From Hofstenia miamia (taxonomy: Eukaryota; Xenacoelomorpha; Acoela; Hofsteniidae), in the NCBI GenBank assembly GCA_900660155.1, contig CABFPE010000050.1, positions 1,686,016-1,729,124 of the forward strand: a stretch of DNA of 43,109 nucleotides, in the 5' to 3' direction. Positions 13,901 to 22,900 of this stretch are shown here, in pieces. Both the position numbers and the translations under genes were made by a program. Position 1 is the stretch's first letter, and the number at the start of each line of letters is the position of its first letter. Under the pieces are notes generated by a model that was not told the origin of the DNA, ran no database searches, and worked only from the letters and a program-made list of their open reading frames with translations.

Positions 13901-16900
13901 CTATGTTGTAACTGATTTGCAATTTTTTCCCGTAGCATAAGCATGATTTTCTAAGTACTCCAACAATTAAATTAATGCTAATAAATTCAATAACTATTTT
14001 ATATTTATCAAACGGTTATTATTTTTTTCAAGCCACAGTATTGGCATTTATTTAAATATTTAGTGTAAGACGCTACACAAAGCAAGTAATTCGGTTCCTT
14101 GTTAGTGTACATGTATATTCATAATTACTTCACGATTAATCATATTGTTTACGAATATTTTCACTTAAAATTATAAATGTAACTTCAAATATTTGTTTTT
14201 CTTTACAGTCAGTAGTATCTTTTCTGCTGTCATGAGATATAATTATTGATTTGTAGCTTTCAAAGCTATTAAACGAAAGTGTCCTCATTGAATGCAATGT
14301 ATGTAATTTTTACCCATTAAATACGGGCTACATGAATCTGGCCTTCAAGTGTTTGCCATAGAGACACTATTTGTGCGCCAAGTCGATTGAATTTGTGTTA
14401 CCGAATACCAACATACCCTCCTGAGACTGGACAGCACAATAGTACACTTCGAAATTAAATTTTATAACGTAAACCAATAATACCAAATTTTCCAAACATT
14501 TAAGTAAATTTTAGTACATCGAATTTTTTCATTGTATCGTATATGATACATTTCAGTAAAATATCATGCAAAAATTTCAGTTTATGAAAATTTATAAAAT
14601 CATTAAAGTTCCATAATTCTATGAAAATTATATATTGGATCAGAAACTATTGAAAAATTTGATTGAGTGTATATTTTTCCATCAACGCCCAAATTGTAAT
14701 CATTCAGTGACATTTTTTACTTGAGGCATGTGCATCACAACTAAAAGAAAACGTTCATTAAATGACATAAAGTTTTACAATGTGATGAAAGCAATGAAGT
14801 TTTCTCTTGATATACTTTGATACAACTTTCTATTAGTTTCATTTCAAAATTTGAGTCACCAAACATGCAATATACTGCTTAGTTTGTCTAATTTTTTCCT
14901 AAGAATGCATTCTTGATAAGAATTTATAAATTTTTCAAAAAATTCCATTTATGAAGAACATAATTTACAAACATTGCAAAATTTTACCTAAAATCAATTA
15001 TAGAACCACATAATTAAGTTCTTTAAGGTCTTTATGTATAGTCGCACAGTATAATACAGATTTTATTGCATTGCTTTTGAAATCTTAAAATTCTTCGCGA
15101 TTGAATTTCCATAGGATTTAATCATCATTATAAATAAATGTAGTGCTGCTTATGCAATTTCTCAAAATTTATAATGCATCACTGATGGAGAACAATGCCA
15201 AAATTATGTTTTCTATGATTTTCCATATTGCCACATTTGAAAATTTTTATGATTGTTGAATGGTTTGTAGTTCAAAATTATAATTTCAAGGGTATTATAA
15301 ATTTGGAAAATTTTGTAAAATATAGGTCTCAGTAAAAGAAAATAATTTTAAATCAATTATAGAACCACATAATTAAGTTCTTTAAGGTCTTTATGTCACA
15401 CAGTATAATACAGATTTTATTGAATTGCTTTTGAAATCTTAAAATTCTTCACGATTGAATTTCCATAGGATTTAATCATCATTATAAATAAATGTAGTGC
15501 TGCTTATGCAATTTCTCAAAATTTATAATGCATCACTGATGAAAAAATGTTATGAACAAGCTATGCAAAAGTATTAATAGATCGTTGATGTTAATATTAA
15601 GCAAGGAAGCAGTACTTTAACATTGTTTATATAAATTACACAATGTATTGAACGATAGAGGGAATTACTGAAATAGTATTACAGGATACCTGATAGAATG
15701 AACATCTTATTTTTGATGTTTTCGAAAAATGATAATATATCGATTTAGAAAGAATGTTTTATCCATACACTTAAAATACTAAGAACTTTTAAATTACCAT
15801 TTGTTGACAGAGATCTTGTAGTTGCTTGATCTAAATCACTGAACGTTTAGTCTATTTCAATAGAAATATATAATATGATATTAAAAATATGCAGAATCTA
15901 CGTAGATATTATGAATAATGAAATCTCAATGATAAAAGTTTGGAAAAAGTTTCACTTTAATTGAAAATGCTGAATTTAACTACGCTTTCTGTTTAATCAT
16001 CTAATGTAAAATGTCATTGTCCTATTAAATATAAATAAAATATCGTTCAAATATTTAATTGTAAGTATTACGCTAATTTTACCTGTTGTTGTTGCTTGTA
16101 ATTCTGTAGTAGTAGCCCATCCTAAACTGTGTAATATACAGCCAGTTTGATTAATTTAAAATATATACTCAGAAATTTATAAAAAAATTAACTAAATCTA
16201 AAGGTATTAAAGTAATTTACATTCATTAACTTTAGCTTAAATCATAAAACGTATTTTAACAATTAATAAATTTTCATTAAATTCTTTGGATTTTCAAGCG
16301 AAGTAATATTAGGCAAAATTTAAAATTTTTCAATTTACAGAAGAAACAATTTCAGATTAATTTATGTTATGGAGGTTTTCATATACCATTTTTATTTTGA
16401 ATTGCTCAATGTTTAATTTACATATCACCTTAAGTACATCAGAATGCTATGCAAATTCAGAAAGAATCTGTTAGTTTTCAATTTAATGTTTCATGATTAT
16501 GATGCTTTGCATTGTTCCTTATAATATATTATAAAATATCTTTTCTATTACCTGTTATATAATATTTATCATAATTTTTTATGTACATTTTCAAATAAAA
16601 AATTAGCATTCATAAGAAAAAAACTGCCCCAACGATGCTGTTTTCAATTAATTTTTGGAATTTGAATATGTTTGGGGAGATGAAAATATACTCGGAAAAT
16701 ACAATTACATTATGCATCTAATTTGTCTGGAAACTCTGCTATTAGGAATTGGTTTGATCTTCACTAACATTCAGCAACAATGATCAACTACAAAGGTATA
16801 TTTCACATCCTGTTAGAGCTAGAAATCTATGACTAGATTTAGGACTTCCTCATCTATTGTAACTACCATTGGGAGAAAACCGTCCCTTTGAAAAATAAGA

Positions 16901-19900
16901 TAGAGTATTATTTCGATCAAGTCCACAGTTTACAATTCGAATCCAAATTAACCCAAAATAATGAAATCTAATGCAAAGTTGGCTCTTTGCTAGACCATGC
17001 TTTTAGTAGCAAAACCATATTTGTAACACATTAGGCAAACTTCCGTGAACAATTTATTAACTTTAGATAGATTGAATCTATAGTAAATTTGTAATGAGAA
17101 TAAGACGTTAACTTAATCTATGTATTCCAAGTTCACATTAATAATATTAAGCAAACTATTGATGTGCGTGATATCCAATGACAGCAGTTTCTGCATCTAA
17201 TAACCTACGGCTAAGGCGACTTAATTGTTGGGAGAAGCCAATAGTTTTTTACAAGTCAACCTCATCTCAGGGTGCAAATACTCCAGATGCTTAGTGAATG
17301 TGTTCCCTCATACTCATAGTGTTTAGTTTACATTTGCAGTGGGCTAATTTATTACGCACCTACATTTATGCATGTACAGTACACTAAGCAATAAAATCTA
17401 GTATGCAATTGTCCAATTTGATCTTATTCAACTAAGAAAAAAGCCCTATGCATAAATGCATAATGCATAAAAATCCATAAATAGCTTAAAATAATCTAAT
17501 ATTTAATATATTTTAATTAATGAACAATATGAAAATTAAATAAATATTATGCACTGGGGTCTTACCCTCAGCTTACAAAAATTTGGATCTGAAATAGGTT
17601 TTAACCTGTGTTCTGGTTCCCTGAATTTCTCCCAATTGAAATATTATGCAGGTTTGAAATTGAGGTAGAAAATGCTAAGCAGATTGTAAATGCCCTTAAT
17701 CGTATTCCCAACTTACATGTGTAGGTAAATACTGTTTCTAGAAAAGTCTCTCAGCTGAGGGTCACAGACTGTTAATTTTGCACAATAATTAAGCTTTTCA
17801 TTGATGTCGAATCAAACCAGAATGAAACTTTTATTGCTAAACCGAATGTTACATAATTGAAATTTATTCTCTTACTTTGGGCAACAAATAATTTTTATAT
17901 ACTGCATAATGTTTTGATAATTTACACGTTTTATATATTTCTTGAGGTTAACTTGTACCTATTGCTTCATAGAAAAACGAAATTCGGAACATTACATTTA
18001 AGAAATCCCAAAACAGTAAACTCCTGATAATTCGCACTCAGTTAATTTGAATTTCCGGATAAATATTAATATAATTGAAGACCCACTAAAAATAAGAATT
18101 AATATTCGGATAATTCGAACAATTGGTTGAAATATTGCAAATAAAATTTATTGAAGAACGACTAAAATATTCAATGAAGTGCATTTAGAATTTAGTAGAA
18201 AGTCACAATGTAAAATGAATCATTTTTACATATTCTATAATTTTTAAAATAAATTTTCTGCGTAAATGTTGAAGATATGTCATTGCAAACTCTTAGATAG
18301 AAAAAGATATGGAATATAAAATGACTAAAAATATGCAATAAAATATATTGATTCACGTTTAAAAATCACAAAAAAATTTGATTGACATTTACATTATATT
18401 GAAATTATTAAACTATGTTAAAAACATCGAGTCTTTTTAATTATAACTAGGAAACTGCCCATGCTATGCATAGAGATTTCAATGGGCTGTATTAGATATT
18501 TAATAAATGAATAAACTTTAAACAAACCATATGTGTTGTGTTTTTAAAATTTTAGGTACGAAATAAGTAATAAATGTACATTGGTAAAATAATTCTTATT
18601 CACAATTTTAGCATATGACACTCCTTAGTTAACCATTTAATATTATAAGCACATTTATAGCATGGTAACACCTAACGCAAAAGAGTGTATAGAATCACAA
18701 CAAAATCGATTCCATTATTGTAGGTGTATAGATATTGTTGTGTATGTCTATTATTAAAAGATTAATGAAGTAAACTATTTGAAGTAGCCCTCGTTATAAT
18801 CATAGAATGCAAAATTACTTGCCTGCAAAGCAATGTTCAGTCATTTGGAAGCAATTATTATCTAAATTCACTTTAACTTAGGGTGAATTGATAATATAGA
18901 ATTGACACATTTATTAATATTTCAAATACTTAATTATTTTAATATTTCCATTAGTTTACTCATAGTTTTCTAAGCCTATAAACAACAGATAGAGGAAATC
19001 ACAATGACACTTTTGACATCTGATATATGTATTCCAAGAATATTTCGATGAACGAAGTTTGTAAGAACGTTGAAACCATGTAAATTAGCTTATAATAATT
19101 AATTATATTTTTTGTATTTATGCATGAATATTAATGCGGGAGAAATTGTTGCAAATATATTGATGTATAGTACTGAATGTCATTCTTTATAATATTTCAA
19201 GTCGAGCTGCACCATAACTCTCGAATTCATGTCGAGTTACAAAGATACTTAAACTTATTTTTCTCTTTAGGCTACGCTACATATAACTGTGGTAAATTAC
19301 ACTGACCAACAGCAAAATTTTTATTGGGATAGGATATTCCGCTTCTGGGTATTTTAAGTGTCCTAAACACGATGGTGCTATTCATTTTTTCCATACAGGT
19401 CTGGTTTTCGAGTAACAAAAATGATGAAAATTAAAATTTATGAAAAATTCGTGAAAAATTGAAATTTATGAAAAAATTAATGATAAGATAATGATGATAT
19501 TATCAATCTAAAATTATGTCTAAAAGGCCTTCTTCAATATAAACTATAAATATATTGTTAAAGCAAATTATTATTCTAATTAAATCTCAAATAAAGTTTT
19601 ATATATAGTTTATTAAATGTGAATAAATCTGATTATACAATAACTACACTTTGAAATTGAGTGATAAATTTTATCGCTGTTACAATAGTTTTTCTTGTAC
19701 TATTAACTGCTTTCTCTTAGCCATGGTTCTTTCACTGAATATAGAACGACATTAACTGGAATACATAGCTACTAGTCCGTCAAAAAATAGTGCATGAATA
19801 TCTCTTGTACAGGAATTTTAGTTTATACTATTGCAACTTTTATTTTTTAATAAAAATCCGAAACAAATAGTGCATTTCAATATTTGTATGACATTCTGTA

Positions 19901-22900
19901 TAATATTAGTTTGGAATCTGTCTAAAAATACTATATTTGGATGAGTTTATCTCTATACAATATAGCTTTCTTCTTTGACTTTCTCTTCTGTTTAGTATAT
20001 TATAGCTTCAAATTTACATAATTAGACAGCTAGTACTCTGTCAATTCTTATCCGATTCCTTAGCTGTTTTCACTATTCTTTAGAGCTCCTTTAGTTCTAT
20101 ATTACAATACTAATATTATATTTTTCATTGTTTTCCCTTTGTGTTAATAAGACTTTAGTTTATTACAATTTTCGATTTTCTCTTTAGCAATATCTAAACA
20201 CACTTTTCTTTAGTAGTGATGCATCGAAGTGAGTGCATAAAATACACCAAGTGCTTCTGCTACATCTGCGGCGAGTACAAAAATGATGGTGATCTTAAAC
20301 AGATTGCAACAAACCCGAGGTTGCAACAGTTGTATGCAGCTTATTTCTATCCTTGTAAGATTGGTGATCAAGACGACTACAAGACGTGGGCGCCAAAGCG
20401 ATTCTGCCAAAAATGCTACAGTAGCTTGTCCATGTGGTATCGTGGTAAGCTGAAAAAGATGCCTTTTGGAATTCCGATGATGTGGCGCGAGCAGAAAGAC
20501 CACATTTCTGACTGCTACTTTTGTAGAGTCAGTAAACCGACTAATACGAATCGAAAATCTTTGAATAAAATCATCTATCCCGATGACATTGCATCAGCTA
20601 CTCGTCCAGTGCCTCACTCTGATGAGGTGCCCATTCCAAAGCAACCAAGTCTCCTCCCATCTTTGGATGATTTTGTTATTGTTGCTGCTGGTTTCAATAA
20701 GGATGATGATGAGGACGAGGATTACGAGCCTGCAAAAGCAATCAACAATCAACCAAAACGATGGAATCAAGCACAGCTTAATGACTATGTTCGAGATATG
20801 GAGATGTCAAAGGAGAAAGCCGAAATTTCTGCCTCGCGATTCAAAGAAATGGGCTGGCTTGAGAATGGCGTTTCCACTACCCACTTTCGCAAGCGCACTG
20901 ACAATTTGAAACATCTTTTCACCATGGACGGCGATTTGTGCTATTGCAATGACATCAATGGACTCTTTCTGAAGTTTAAAACACCCCATCGTGTGTATGA
21001 ATGGCGACTTTTTATCGATGGTTCGAAATATAGCATCAAGGCAGCATTAATTCACATTGGCAATCAACTTCCAACTGTTCCTGTTGCTTATTCAACTCAA
21101 CTGAAGGAGACCTACATCAACCTTGCTCGGATTCTTCATGTTTTGAATTACGATGAACATCAATGGAGAATTTGTGCTGATTTGAAGGTTGTCGCCATTG
21201 TTTCTGGAATCCAAACTGGCTGGCCAAAGTTTCAGTGTTTCATCTGTGAGTGGGACAGTCGCGATAAGGAGAACCACTTCAATCAGAAGGTGTGGAAGAC
21301 GCGTGATGGTTACACACTTGGTGAAAAGAACGTTATCAACGAGCCTCTTGTTCCAAAGGAGAATATCATTCTGCCCCCGCTACATATCAAACTGGGATTG
21401 ATGACTCAATTTGTAAAGGCGCTAAAAAAGAATGACAGCCCAGCGATTGCCATGTTCAAGGAGAAATTTCCGAAACTTTCAACAGCCAAAATTAATGCCG
21501 GCGTCTTCAATGGACCACAAATTCGGGAATGTCTTAAAGACCCACTTTTTAGCCGAGATTTTTCTGAAGATGAACTGGCGGCATGGGAGTCATACAGATC
21601 TGTTGTTGACGGCTTCCTTGGAAGAAACAAGAACTCTCAATACAAAGAGATCATTGGGAAGCTGCTGAGTGACTTTCAGAATCTGGGAGCCAACATGTCA
21701 TTGAAGCTCCATCTTCTCCACTCCCACTTGGATCTATTTCCTGAAAACAACTGTGATGTCAGTGACGAGCATGGCGAACAATTCCACCAAGCAATTGCTA
21801 ATATGGAGAGTCGATATAGTGCACAGTGGACTCCGGTTATGTTGGCCGACTACTGCTGGACACTCATGCGGGAAGATAATCAAGCTGAACACAAAAGGAA
21901 GAGACAAAAACATTCAAATTTTTCGTACTTTGTTGTATAAAGCTATATTATTTTCTCATTATGTACGCTCCTGCATTCAATCCATGTGTTCAATAAAGTA
22001 TTAAAATCATACAAAATTGTATTTGACATATTAATGTATGAAAAAATAAACAATTTTTGCATAAAGCTATATATATATTTCTCATTTTTACACTCCTAAC
22101 GTAAATCCATGTATTGAAATCATATAAAAACCCAATTTGACATAATTGTTTTTACTCAAATATGTGACCTATTCAAGCAAAACAAAGATTACTATCGTAT
22201 TCAGCATGCTCGAAATACCCATAAACAGCATATCCCGTTTGAATAAAAAAAATTTTATCTCCATTTGTTGGCCAGTGTTATTGGCAAAAATTGAAAAGAT
22301 AGATGGTATTCAATATCGAGTTGGTTTCCAGTAGAAGAAATGTCGAGTCAGGGCCATTATATATACTAAATTACTAAAAGTTAAAGCATCTCAAGTATGC
22401 ATGTATTTGCTAAGCTGAATATTTACAATTAAATTACCTTGCTCTGAATTATTACAATTTCTACAAATTGGAGGACAACGTGTGCAATCTAAATTATAGG
22501 TTAAAAATTAAAATATTCAATTGCATTTATTTCATGTCATTAAAGTGAAGAGCAATTTAAGGAACGTTTTTTACTCATTTTGATTTAATAGTGACTCATT
22601 TTACACCCAAGATAATAACACTGTACATGAGTGCTGCCTAACAATTTACAACCCAGCCTGTTCTCATAAATTGTGCATCATACTTTGCAATAAATACATA
22701 ACCTTAAGCAATAATTAAAAAATAAATTTTTGCAAATGTGTGTTATTTCATCAAATTTGAAATCACTAATTATTAGTATGGTAAAAGCAATTTGAACCAT
22801 ATTATGCTATGACGAATGTTGTACACATGTAATCACTTTTTTAAATCATATTCAACACATAAATAGGTTATTCATTTATAAATTGTGGTTTCAATGCTTT

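Larger units (their letters stand above)
14991..16232. repeat. Duplicated blocks: partial B, partial A, then full B (copy 3)
   Basis: The order is partial B (14991-15186), partial A (15189-15353), full B (15354-16232), all in the same orientation as copy 1. A B-A-B order is what unequal exchange within a tandem A-B array would leave. The full B contains the second pair of stalk micro-exons. Confidence 0.87.

Noticed and set aside
17543..17737. Two splice-bounded short stretches on the minus strand (23 bp at 17543-17565, 21 bp at 17717-17737).
   Set aside because: The first ends in the wrong phase; the second ends in T, which would create a stop with a following GA-starting exon. Neither follows the G-ending rule.
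18818..18860. 43-bp open stretch on the minus strand containing two cysteines.
   Set aside because: Leaves phase 2 and the donor is weak; no phase-2 partner exon found.
20210..21630. Several frames on both strands overlapping the 573-aa gene.
   Set aside because: They are shadows of the true plus-strand frame in other frames.
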